DNA of 10,420 nucleotides from Temnopleurus reevesii (taxonomy: Eukaryota > Echinodermata > Echinoidea > Temnopleuroida > Temnopleuridae), in assembly GCA_036244855.1 (NCBI GenBank), contig BQKZ01010471.1, positions 7,869 through 18,288 on the forward strand, read 5' to 3'. The notes beneath the pieces are model-generated. The model searched no databases, had not been told where the DNA came from, and was given only the letters and a program-made list of their open reading frames with translations. Shown here in pieces: positions 1-7,675 of this stretch (position 1 is its first letter; each line of letters begins with the position of its first letter). The position numbers and the translations under genes are program-made.

Positions 1-44
1 ATAATCACCATCATCATCATCATCATCACCATCATCATCATCAT

Positions 45-113
<69 letters not shown>

Positions 114-163
114 AATCATCATCATCACTAACCACCATCATTATCATCACCACCACCACCACC
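1..163. repeat. CAT/ATC triplet microsatellite
   Basis: Near-perfect (CAT)n with rare CAC and CATAAT interruptions, open at the left window edge and degrading into CCACCA units by about 163. Some frames read as poly-His, poly-Ser or poly-Ile, but there is no exon border or flanking coding sequence, so it is treated as simple repeat. Confidence 0.95.
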
Positions 164-1110
164 AAATAATGATAATTTTCAAGAAACAAACTAGAAACAG
201 AAATTATTCAATTTATGACAGACTTCTCTCTTATTTATTCACATTTTGTTATTCCAGAAAGACAATTCACTGGAAATATTTGTACAATTCAATACACAAT
301 TACCATGGAAACAAATATGAAAAAGTTCTCATTTCCTCTTCACTTCAACCAATTGAAAGCAAATGACGATGAAGCAAAGTTTTAAAATGTTTTATTTGAA
401 TACTTTCAAATTAAATAAATATTCAATCATCTAATGCGTTTTTCCTTTATAGGTTGGAAGCCATGTTTTGGTGCGTTTTGTAATTAATCAATTTGAGTAT
501 ATATGTGCATGAATACAAAAATACATTATTCCGCAATATCTAGATATCATTATCTAGCTTAAATATTTATTGTTTGATAATTACTTCACATCATGATCTC
601 TTGCAAATCTAGACTTAACCAAGTGGGGCACAAAAATTTACAAAAACAAGACTTCTCGTCTGAAATTAATTTGTGAATATAAAAGAGTAAGAAAGTTTTG
701 GAATGGAAAAATGTGAAATTTTCTTGGTGCATTAAAAGTAGAACTGATTTCAAATATCCCCAAATATTCTGCAAACATAAAAATGTATATATATATTGCT
801 GACTTTTACATATTAAGTATTTATCCCAAATCTAAAGATGGTCTCTGAAATAAACAATTTAGCAAAAATGCTATTTGAACATGTGTTTTAACATACCACA
901 TTTCCCAAATGGGTGTGCCTAGAATCCTCGTAAAAAACAATGATTTTTTAAATATTAGAGTGATGATGAAGCTAGAATTTGAAATTGTTTTTATTGAAAT
1001 GATCATTCTGGCTAATAAATAGTTTTAAAAAAATGGGGTATTATCTTAATTTTGTTCCCTTTGGAGGATATGGACAAGATATGCAATTTGTCAAAAACAG
1101 ATTAAAACAC
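164..1110. other. AT-rich stretch with no supported gene
   Basis: The sequence is A+T-rich with a short TA run near 785-798. Short ORFs on both strands have no codon bias, recognisable motif or paired splice sites. I see no RNA gene or mobile element here. Confidence 0.6.
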
Positions 1111-1150
1111 AAAATGGAACAAAATGAAACAAAATGGAACAAAATGAAAC
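1111..1150. repeat. Short tandem repeat, 10-bp unit AAAATGRAAC
   Basis: Four consecutive 10-bp units alternate AAAATGGAAC and AAAATGAAAC, so the exact period is 20 bp, present twice. It lies inside a chance ORF (1033-1365) whose rest has no coding character. Confidence 0.9.
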
Positions 1151-1285
1151 AATACAAAAATAAGCATCAATACATTGAAAAACACAAAGCATACTGGGTC
1201 CAGTTATGGGAAATATGCCATTGTAGGAAACTTTGCTTTTTCTTGGTAATTTCATTGTGGTGGGTACTACAAGGTATCAAAGTTA

Positions 1286-1417
1286 CAGGGGCCTGTAACA
1301 TAACATATGCAATTAGACTCATGATAAATATTAATAGTAAGTCTATGGCAAAATGTGTACAATAAAGATACAATTAATTTTTAATTAATTGCATCTCTTT
1401 TATGTTACAGGCCCCTG
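1286..1417. mobile_element. Foldback MITE-like element, CAGGGGCCTGTAACATAA ends
   Basis: A perfect 18-bp inverted repeat, CAGGGGCCTGTAACATAA at 1286-1303 and its reverse complement at 1400-1417, bounds 132 bp. The pairing extends inward through ATGCAATTA (1306-1314) and TAATTGCAT (1386-1394). The ends beginning CAGGGGCC resemble hAT-superfamily termini, but no 8-bp target duplication is visible, so the family is a guess. The left arm is also part of a local palindrome, GTTACAGGGGCCTGTAAC (1282-1299). No coding capacity. Confidence 0.7.
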
Positions 1418-1434
1418 GTGGGCTGAGGACAAGA

Positions 1435-1564
1435 GGGGTGTGTTGCATAAACCCTGACACAAATATAACTGTTCAAATTCTCCCCATTGAAACATGTGTG
1501 AAATTTATAACACATGCCAATGGTGTATAGATGAACTTATGTTGAAAGGTTATGCAACAGCCCT
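1435..1564. mobile_element. Foldback MITE-like element, GGGGTGTGTTGCATAA ends
   Basis: This 130-bp imperfect palindrome has ends GGGGTGTGTTGCATAAACC (from 1435) and GGTTATGCAACAGCCCT (1548-1564). Its centre forms a second strong hairpin, CCATTG-x3-CATGTGT (1484-1499) against ACACATG-x1-CAATGG (1510-1523). Partial pairing continues between the two, so the whole unit can fold back on itself. It starts 17 bp after the preceding foldback element and shares the style ends followed by CATAA, suggesting related families. Confidence 0.65.
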
Positions 1565-2023
1565 TCATACCTCATCTACACACGAAGACCCAACCCATAC
1601 AATTTAATAAAGTTTCACCTACTAGGAGAAATACTGTGTCTGCAGGGGCAGACTAGCACAGCTATCATACACATTTTGCAGTGGCTGGTAGCTGTAATAG
1701 TCTTCCCTTCAGGCAGAGTTAGTTCTTCTATACCCATCACTAATCTGCATGGGCAGGGTCTGCATAACAGACTATTCAAGACCCAAATTATGAGATGTAC
1801 ACATTTTTGGACAGACTGCAAAGAAACATATATAAGAATGAAGTTGACTGCATTGTAAAAGTCACATGCATTTTCGTTTTCTTTTTGTTATAAAAAATCT
1901 GTACAGCCAATTTGTTCAACCATTGAAAAAGAGTGAAAAATATCATACTTATTTTATTTGTACAGCTTTTGCAAATCAGTATGGCATTAATAAATATACA
2001 TATAATAAAAGATAGCTTTTCAA
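1565..2023. other. Stretch with no supported gene
   Basis: A locally less AT-rich part (1615-1790) has an open minus-strand frame ending CPCRHSISPSR and short TCTGC/GCAGA palindromes near 1638-1652. I do not recognise it and find no matching splice pair. It may be a degraded repeat. The rest is AT-rich. Confidence 0.4.
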
Positions 2024-2102
2024 GTAGAGGGCGGCCGGACGTGATAATAACAGTTGAAATCTGCGATGTCAAAGTTTATGCTATGATCTGGCCACCCTCT
2101 AC
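2024..2102. repeat. Short GC-rich stem-loop repeat
   Basis: An imperfect inverted repeat: GTAGAGGGCGGCCGGA at 2024-2039, and at 2087-2102 a sequence whose reverse complement reads GTAGAGGGTGGCCAGA (14 of 16 paired). It encloses a 47-bp AT-richer loop. It could be a tiny MITE or the outer part of the foldback element that begins 7 bp to its right. Confidence 0.6.
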
Positions 2103-2108
2103 AAGAAA

Positions 2109-2510
2109 TTAACAACAACAGATTAAGTCCCACTTTATCTAAAGTAACAAAACTGTAACAAGAATTTCTTGCAATGTACTTTTGATAGTGATGTCACCCA
2201 ACTAATTGTTGAAGAATATTACAACCAAAGTTAGTCCAGTTGAGGACTCTGTGTTCTAACAGCACCTATCTCTGCATATTCACTTACCCTGAACACACAT
2301 TTACTACACAGCGCGATCAGAGGGGTATACGAGACTCTGCGGTTTTGTGCTGTGTAGTCCCTGTGTGTTCAGAGCAAAAGAATGTGCAGAGATGAGTGCT
2401 ATTAGAACACACAGTCCTCAACTAGACAAGTCCAAACTTTGCAACTGAACATCTCTCAAAAACAAAGTTTTGCTACTTTTCAAAGTGGGACTTACTTTCC
2501 TTGCTGTTAA
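2109..2510. mobile_element. 400-bp foldback element flanked by TTAA
   Basis: The whole interval is a long imperfect palindrome centred near 2330. Matching arm blocks, outside to inside: TTAACAACAACAG against CTTGCTGTTAA; AAGTCCCACTTT (2126-2137) against AAAGTGGGACTT; a block from AGTTGAGGACT through ATCTCTGC (2238-2276) that is about 90% paired with 2384-2424; and CTGAACACACA-x4-CTACACAGC (2289-2312) against 2349-2372. The terminal loop is about 36 bp. Both outer edges carry TTAA (2109-2112, 2507-2510), the duplication typical of piggyBac-type insertion, although the ends lack the usual CCC start. No coding frame of its own. Confidence 0.75.
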
Positions 2511-3400
2511 TTGGAATTCACATACAGAATATTTGACTTCAACATACATACACATATTCATAGTACTGGCTACCCCATAAAAACAAAATTCAGAGAAACA
2601 AAAAAGGGGTTTAAAAATACAGGAACCGTCATTGGTGGAAGTCAAGATCCTACTCATGTTTTAGCCAATCAGAATGACTTTTAATATTCAAGATTGAATA
2701 AATTTGGGGTACATAATTGTCTGCTTCAATTTCACATATTGAAAATTTCAAATATTACAATTTAATTCAAATTGATATAGATTCATTATATCGTATATCT
2801 CTCTTTCAAATGGAAATATTTATTCAAAATTTGCACATAATATGTAGAAATAAATATAAAATTTAGTTGATCTGAACTAACCAGTTATGGGAGTGGAGAG
2901 TTTTTGCTGCTGCGCTAAATGTTGGGAGGCTAACATAAATTAATTGAGAATTTTCAATTTATCTTTTCCCCCTAAAAATGATTAGATTTATGTGAAATTA
3001 TTAATGCTTTATGACGATATTAAGACATAAATACTAAAACTGCCGACATGTAAACGTTTCCATGGTAAGTTTTACTTTTTAGCCAGAATATGACAATAAA
3101 TTGTACGCTAAACAAAATAGGTGGTTATTTGATTCTGATTCGCTAAATGAACAAAGGTGGGATTCAGCCAATTAATTTACATGATAATCAATATCAACAT
3201 TGAATCAATAGACCATTTAAGCAGTAAAAAATGGACTAAATTTTGAAAGTCTATCAGATGAAATTGCATATCACTTCCCCCACCAAAACAAAATGTTATA
3301 AAACTCTCAAGTTATTGATAAAAACCCTTGCACCATGATTCTAAAAGTCTAATCTAAATTTAACCCAAATGACCAGTGCTCATACAGTCTATGGGGGTGT
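2511..3400. other. AT-rich stretch with no supported gene
   Basis: The one patterned point is a pair of oppositely oriented CCAAT boxes (ATTGG at 2631-2635, CCAAT at 2664-2668) with no recognisable gene on either side. A minus-strand ORF overlapping the foldback arm (2418-2657) is a chance frame. Nothing else supported. Confidence 0.5.
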
Positions 3401-3404
3401 TGCT

Positions 3405-3438
3405 CAAAAGTTGCAATTGATCAAAAGTTGCAGTTGAT
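3405..3438. repeat. 17-bp tandem duplication, CAAAAGTTGCARTTGAT
   Basis: Two adjacent 17-bp units differ at one base (A/G). They sit between GGGGGTGTTGCT on the left and CGAAACACGCC on the right, which are roughly complementary, so the unit may be the end of a MITE-like element whose other end I cannot find. Confidence 0.7.
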
Positions 3439-3575
3439 CGAAACACGCCAATCAAAATCATTGTTTCAAGCGCGTCATAATATTTTAGATTGATCTCTTG
3501 CCATAATAATGTTTTACATTTTATAATGTTATAACGTTAAAATTTTCATTATGGTTTATGATGTTTTAATTATAT

Positions 3576-3702
3576 TATTAATTTCTTTTGTGCATTTCCA
3601 TGATTTGTTGAAAAACATAATTGTTTTACCAATGTTTTGTATACATGATTCATATGGAAACAAAAATAAAATTTGAATAGAATTGAATTGAATTGAATAG
3701 AG
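3576..3702 (+). mobile_element. Retroposon 3' tail, copy A
   Basis: This segment shares a body with copies at 7085 and 7517: TTTGTRCATTTCC, GATTTGTTG and, with the 7517 copy, ATGATTCATATGGA. It ends AAATAAA followed by a GAATT-type microsatellite (TTGAATAGAATTGAATTGAA). An AATAAA signal plus a short-repeat tail is typical of non-LTR retrotransposon or SINE 3' ends. No reverse transcriptase coding sequence is present, so this is a 5'-truncated copy or a short nonautonomous element. Confidence 0.65.
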
Positions 3703-4412
3703 CAATACTCCAACACATTTTCCTATATTATGGGACTATTAAGAGAAATATGCACAATTTTGCCTACAAGAATACATAAGTAATTGTGATCAGAATACAT
3801 TGTGTATCAAGGTAAAGTCTTTATTACTGGCATTGTGTATTCAATTTTCAATAATATTTCAATCCTACAAAGAAATAATTGATTAAATTTCAAACATGTG
3901 ATGTAAATGCAAGGAAGAAAAGTTGGAATCGAGCTGATTAGAATAAAGCATCACTATGACAAAGAAGGGCAAAGAAAATGGACAAGTTAAATGTACCCCA
4001 TTTCAGTTTTCACATTGACTGTAGCAGATAAAATAATGTATTTTCTTCACATTTTTGTGCAGAACCACAGAGAAGGAATTTCATTTTGCCTGCTAGTGCC
4101 AGTGTAAGAACTTACATGGGATTTTTTTTAGTCCAGTTTCTTTGTCCTTATTTTTCTTAGTGCTTTTTATACAGAATGGGTACAAAATATATAGAGAGAT
4201 GGTGGTGAATTAAATTGTGCTACACATCATTTCTCCCCTCTTTTCTAACCAAAAGTGAACTCCCCTACAAAACTAAATGTACTCTCCTAAATGTGCATTC
4301 AAATCAGTATCATATCGGATTCAACCATTATTCAGGAAGGGTAGGATCAACACGCTTTGGAAGCACAAAGTTCCTAAGTGATAAAATATGTGTACATTGC
4401 AAATATAACTAT
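3703..4412. other. AT-rich stretch with no supported gene
   Basis: A tempting acceptor (TTCTTCACATTTTTGTGCAG, ending 4062) is followed 41 bp later by GTAAGA (4104), but the enclosed sequence is too short to judge. No gene, RNA or repeat family is recognised. Confidence 0.5.
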
Positions 4413-4480
4413 TCCCTTTCTCTCTCGCGCGCTCTCCTTCTCTTTCTCTCTCTCTCTCTCTCACTCCCTCTCTATTTTCT
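4413..4480. repeat. CT-rich microsatellite
   Basis: (TC)n interrupted by CGCGCG, CTTC and ACTCC. It generates the low-complexity Leu/Ser frame on the plus strand and the Arg/Glu frame on the minus strand, neither of which is a gene. Confidence 0.95.
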
Positions 4481-4914
4481 ACAATAACATGAAACGCAAC
4501 ATTTGCAAACAAAAACGACAGCAAAAAGATACATAAAGTTTGGCATATATAAATAAAATTGAGAGCAAAAAAACAATAACAATAGTATTCAAAGTTTTAG
4601 AGATGTAAATAAGGATGTTGTGTGAAAAAAAAAATCAAATTTATAGCATCAAGTTTTTACATAACCAAAGTGCAACGATATATTCTTATGTACAAATGTA
4701 CAAAATAGTCATTCAAAATATTATTTTCTTCAAATTACAAATACAAGTTGATCAGAAAAACAAGAGAACGCACAGCCGATATATGACTGACGCCCTCTCT
4801 CATCTATAAACCCCCTCCAAAAAAATTGCAGCTTTTTTCGGAAGGATACATAATAAAGTACAAAACATTATTTCTATTGTAAGTACAAATTTGACTCTTG
4901 ATAGACCAAGAGCC
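4481..4914. other. AT-rich stretch with no supported gene
   Basis: Only A-rich runs and short chance ORFs. No splice pairs with coding character on either strand. Confidence 0.55.
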
Positions 4915-5065
4915 GTGGAATTTTACGATCAAAAAGTCGTAAAATACATCTTTAAAAGTCGTATGTAAGCAAGTAAGGCTTCAACAAATTGTAAAGTCAT
5001 TTACGTATACAAGTCATAGTGCATTTCATTTTTGTAAGTAGTACTACAATTCAAGTCATATGTCT
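4915..5065. repeat. Cluster of AAGTCRT units around a TTTTACGA palindrome
   Basis: AAGTC followed by G/A and T occurs five times in about 125 bp (near 4934, 4957, 4993, 5012, 5054), interleaved with GTAAG strings. The first unit is half of a perfect inverted repeat, TTTTACGA (4921-4928) and TCGTAAAA (4937-4944), with an 8-bp spacer. The spacing of the units is irregular, so this is a degenerate cluster and not a clean tandem array. Confidence 0.55.
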
Positions 5066-5663
5066 AAGTACAGATTTCATAATCTTCACCTAACTTCCAA
5101 ATGTACCGTGCATCTTCTCATCTGGGTTCGCAGAGGATGACAACTCTATTCATCCAGCCATGTTGTAACACATTTTACAACAAAAAGGGGATGTTACTAG
5201 AAAGTTTCTTTCAATTGCAAGTTCCATTGATCAGTACAAAGTCACTGTTTCACAAGCATCTTGTAAGAAGTGCAGAACGTGTGCAAATGAAATCCCATGT
5301 TTCAATTTGCAACAGGATTGCAGTTGCTTTGTAATCACTTGCAATTTTTTAACAACACCCCATACTCAGATGCAGAGAATCTAACATTCTGGACAAATTA
5401 TAGCCCTAGAAATTAGAATGTGTGTAACTAATCTGTTTTAAACAGCTGATCCAAATGGTTTGGTCGAGTAAAAATACATCTCCTGATTTAAATTTCAATT
5501 TTGATTGTGAAGTATCAAGCCAGGGAATCTTTTCTGTGACTTCAAAGTTCACTGTATGGGCACTCTCCTGATTTTATGATAATTTCGAGAGATATTAGAG
5601 AATTGATTGATTTGTATTCTTTAATCTATAACTGAATAATCTTACCATTTAGGACTTGTAATA
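5066..5663. other. Stretch with no supported gene
   Basis: Contains a small hairpin, TGTTGTAA (5161-5168) and TTACAACA (5175-5182). A minus-strand donor-like GTAAGA at 5645-5640 follows a short open frame ending LPNNAATLILQVLNG, but no acceptor in matching phase is visible upstream of it. Nothing is called as a gene. Confidence 0.45.
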
Positions 5664-5973
5664 TTAAAGTCGCTGCATTATTTGGCAACAGTATCATGAG
5701 AGATTTTCCTCGTTTCAGCACTTTGGCAAGTTGCCGATTTGTGCAGAAATTTCTTCGTTTAAACCATTACAATTGTTCTTTAAAAATTCATTATAGTCAT
5801 CTGATTTTCTTCAAACTATTTTTGTTAGGTTTGTTCAATTTTATCTTGTTGTTCATTTTGTCTGCACTTGGGGAGTTTATAAATGAAGAAATTCTCTTAT
5901 AATACTCCTGTCATCCTCCAACCTCACTAACCGGCGCAATGTGAAAGTTTACGGTGTGATGCAGCGACTTTAA
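5664..5973. repeat. 310-bp segment bounded by a perfect 15-bp inverted repeat
   Basis: TTAAAGTCGCTGCAT (5664-5678) and its exact reverse complement (5959-5973) face each other, each starting with TTAA. The interior arms do not extend the pairing. It may be a nonautonomous element inserted at TTAA, or a coincidence. The right arm lies just inside the intron side of the candidate splice donor at 5982/5981. Confidence 0.35.
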
Positions 5974-5981
5974 AATCCTAC

Positions 5982-6141
5982 CTGCAATCTCTTTCACTTG
6001 AGATGCCCTAGTCACTGGAAATGGAACAGTTTTTGTTACCCATAGCTTTTGGATGGCAATATGTTTTTTCAAATTCAGTCGATTGTGACGAAGAGCACAT
6101 CGACTGTAAGTATTACTTAACAGTTTAGCGCATCTGCTCAT
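5982..6141 (-). CDS. Candidate first coding exon with a mitochondrial-presequence-like N-terminus, product unknown
   Basis: I do not recognise this product. The minus-strand frame is open from 6246 to 5911. Within it, the ATG at 6141 (context TAAAAATGAGC) gives MSRCAKLLSNTYSRCALRHN, then RLNLKKHIAIQKLWVTK, then VTRASQVKEIA. It is rich in Arg, Lys, Ser and Leu with no acidic residue until the Glu near residue 51, which is how mitochondrial targeting sequences look. At 5982/5981 GCAG|GTAGGA is an acceptable donor, giving 53 codons plus one base. If translation instead begins at the ATG at 6246, the extra 35 residues lack this character. The sequence upstream looks like a promoter. No downstream exon in matching phase was found, so it could be a chance ORF in a CpG-rich region. 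Confidence 0.35.
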
Positions 6142-6660
6142 TTTTACGTCACAGCTAGCTGCGCATGTAACAATGAGCAGTCGCGCAAAACTATGACAGT
6201 CTACTTCCGCGCCCTGTGTCACAGTTGACCGAAATAAAAACTCCATAATACGTCTTTTAGACCGTGATTACACTGTTTAGAGCTGAGCGATAGCTTTACT
6301 GTCCTTAAAAGTATCCAGCTTTGTTGAATCTCCAAAGACAGTCAGATGATGAGTCTTTGACATCGGTTTGACCTTACAGGTCCCCTAATGATAGACACGT
6401 GGGTCACGACCTCTTCCCAGAATGCACCAGCAGTCTTCACAGCAGCACGCCTCTCGCCCGATTCCTCGCATCTCTTACAGGCACGGATCATATACACTAC
6501 ATCTTAACTTTATAGAATCAATCTTTAAAAAATAAAACAGTTCAATAGTGGCAGGTCAAGGTTCAAAGGTCACGGCTGAAGCCATCTAACGACTGCTACG
6601 AGGAATGACACGAGGAGGAGTGTCGTGGAAACGTGTCTCGTGTTTGACGCCGCCCCTCTA
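6142..6660 (-). promoter_or_regulatory. Promoter- or enhancer-like CpG-rich island
   Basis: This is a GC- and CpG-richer island in an AT-rich window. By eye it holds: a CRE/ATF-like TTACGTCA (6144-6151), an NRF1-half-like TGCGCATG (6160-6167), an ETS/GABP-like ACTTCCG (6203-6209), an everted nuclear-receptor pair TGACCT-x3-AGGTCC (6369-6383), an E-box CACGTG (6396-6401), a ZNF143-like CCCAGAATGC (6416-6425) and a triple DR1 (6553-6572). ETS, CRE, NRF1 and ZNF143 sites are a recurring set at promoters of housekeeping and nuclear-encoded mitochondrial genes. The ORF that starts at 6141 fits as the downstream gene on the minus strand. There is no clear TATA box. It could also be an ephrin intronic enhancer, or serve a plus-strand transcript. 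Confidence 0.45.
6553..6572 (+). promoter_or_regulatory. Triple direct-repeat-1 nuclear receptor site
   Basis: Three half-sites follow one another with exactly one base between each: AGGTCA-A-GGTTCA-A-AGGTCA. From family knowledge, DR1 elements bind RXR, HNF4, COUP-TF and PPAR-type nuclear receptors. Three in register is unusual and unlikely by chance in AT-rich sequence. Confidence 0.55.
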
Positions 6661-7084
6661 GTCATGTTATCTGATATCTTATTTACATCTGAAGTCTGTT
6701 GTCTTTCCTCTGTAATTAAAAGAAAGATAAAAAAGAAGAAAATTATTTAAACATTAATTAATAATAAAGTTCTGTATAAGCTTTTCCCCTAACAAGAATT
6801 TGTAATGTTTTCCTTAGTTTGATGCCCATTAACTTTTACTTGGATTGGTCTGAATTCACTAAAATATAGCAGTACACAGTACAATTTTTCAGTGTTAATA
6901 AATCTAATAAAATGAGAAAGCATTATTAAATTTTTTTTTTTAGCTCTGGCAGCCTTTGAAGACAAGTTGTTACTTTTTAATGGGTTCCTCCATTTCCATT
7001 TGATATGTTTTTCCATTATCATGAAACAATTTCTCTGTCACCAAATCCTATATGTACAAAGTAATATTCATGTTTCAATTCTGT
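6661..7084. other. AT-rich stretch with no supported gene
   Basis: Contains a T11 run near 6931-6941 and short chance ORFs. No exon, RNA gene or repeat family recognised. Confidence 0.55.
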
Positions 7085-7146
7085 TATGAATTTAGTTTGT
7101 ACAATTCCTTGATTCTTTGGAAAATAACATGGTATTATTTTCAAAG
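7085..7146 (+). mobile_element. Retroposon 3' tail fragment, copy B
   Basis: TATGAATTTAGTTTGTACAA and the following bases through CATGGTATTATTTTCAAAG match copy C at 7517 at roughly 80% identity by eye. The similarity stops after about 62 bp, before the AATAAA and tail, so this copy is truncated or interrupted. Confidence 0.55.
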
Positions 7147-7159
7147 TAACATTGGTATT

Positions 7160-7500
7160 TTAAAGCGATAGACCAGTTTTGGGAGGAGGGCGCTTCAGAT
7201 ATGCTGCGGTCGTATCTCCCAAGCACAGCATGCTTCACGTACAAAATGAACGCGAACTCACACACCGCCGACAATACCACTGATCCGCACCGCCCATTTC
7301 AGGCCGACGCTCCCCGGTGCAAAAGCACTTACCACATCGTAGGAATAATGGCTGGATGACGTGTTCGGCGTAAAATACACAAAATACGAGCATAAATGTA
7401 CTCCTAATATCCTACACAGATATATGTAGGCATGTAAAGCAACTTGTGAATACATCAGCTCGTTTAACATCACTTTCTGCATCCTGGTCATTACGAATCT
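7160..7500. other. GC-richer block of unknown nature between two retroposon tails
   Basis: This block has higher GC than its surroundings and begins TTTAAAGCGATAGACCAG. On the minus strand it contains a consensus donor, GATGTG|GTAAGTGC (exon end 7332), and open frames (for example 7491-7258), but no acceptor in the phase needed to continue the ephrin gene. It resembles a dispersed repeat more than an exon: it lies exactly between copies B and C of the retroposon tail, which are 432 bp apart. I see no terminal inverted repeat closing it. Confidence 0.35.
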
Positions 7501-7516
7501 ATACCTTTAATGAGGA

Positions 7517-7632
7517 TATGAATTTATTTTGTACATTTCCTTGATTTGTTGGAAAGTACCATGGTACTACCTTTGTTTTGTGTATATGATTCATATGGAG
7601 ATGAAAATAAAACTTACACTTAAACTTGAACA
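7517..7632 (+). mobile_element. Retroposon 3' tail, copy C
   Basis: This copy runs from TATGAATTTATTTTGTACAT through ATGATTCATATGGAGATG to AAAATAAAACTTACACTTAA. It has the same order of blocks as copy A and ends in an AATAAA-like signal and a short degenerate repeat (AAACTT units). It lies 44 bp from the donor of the ephrin stalk exon, antisense to that gene. Confidence 0.65.
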
Positions 7633-7675
7633 AGTTACCTATATAGAATTAACCACGCATACTACATGTACATAC

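Noticed and set aside
1..163. Possible poly-histidine coding tract
   Set aside because: A pure CAT microsatellite with no splice borders or flanking coding signal.
2418..2657. Minus-strand ORF of 79 residues
   Set aside because: Half of it is the right arm of the foldback element; no codon bias or known motif.
4063..4103. 41-bp plus-strand micro-exon between a strong acceptor and GTAAGA
   Set aside because: Too short to assess coding potential, no partner exons in sight, and the donor sits in a local GTAAGAACTTAC palindrome.
4215..4524. Overlapping ORFs on both strands with Leu/Ser and Arg/Glu runs
   Set aside because: Produced by the CT microsatellite at 4413-4480.
5647..5780. Minus-strand frame ending LPNNAATLILQVLNG before GTAAGA, as second exon after 5982
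   Set aside because: No acceptor gives the phase required by the donor at 5982, and the frame overlaps the arm of the 15-bp inverted repeat.
6789..7491. Minus-strand ORFs as the ephrin transmembrane exon
   Set aside because: None combines a phase-1 acceptor, a clean 20-residue hydrophobic segment and a basic stop-transfer sequence.
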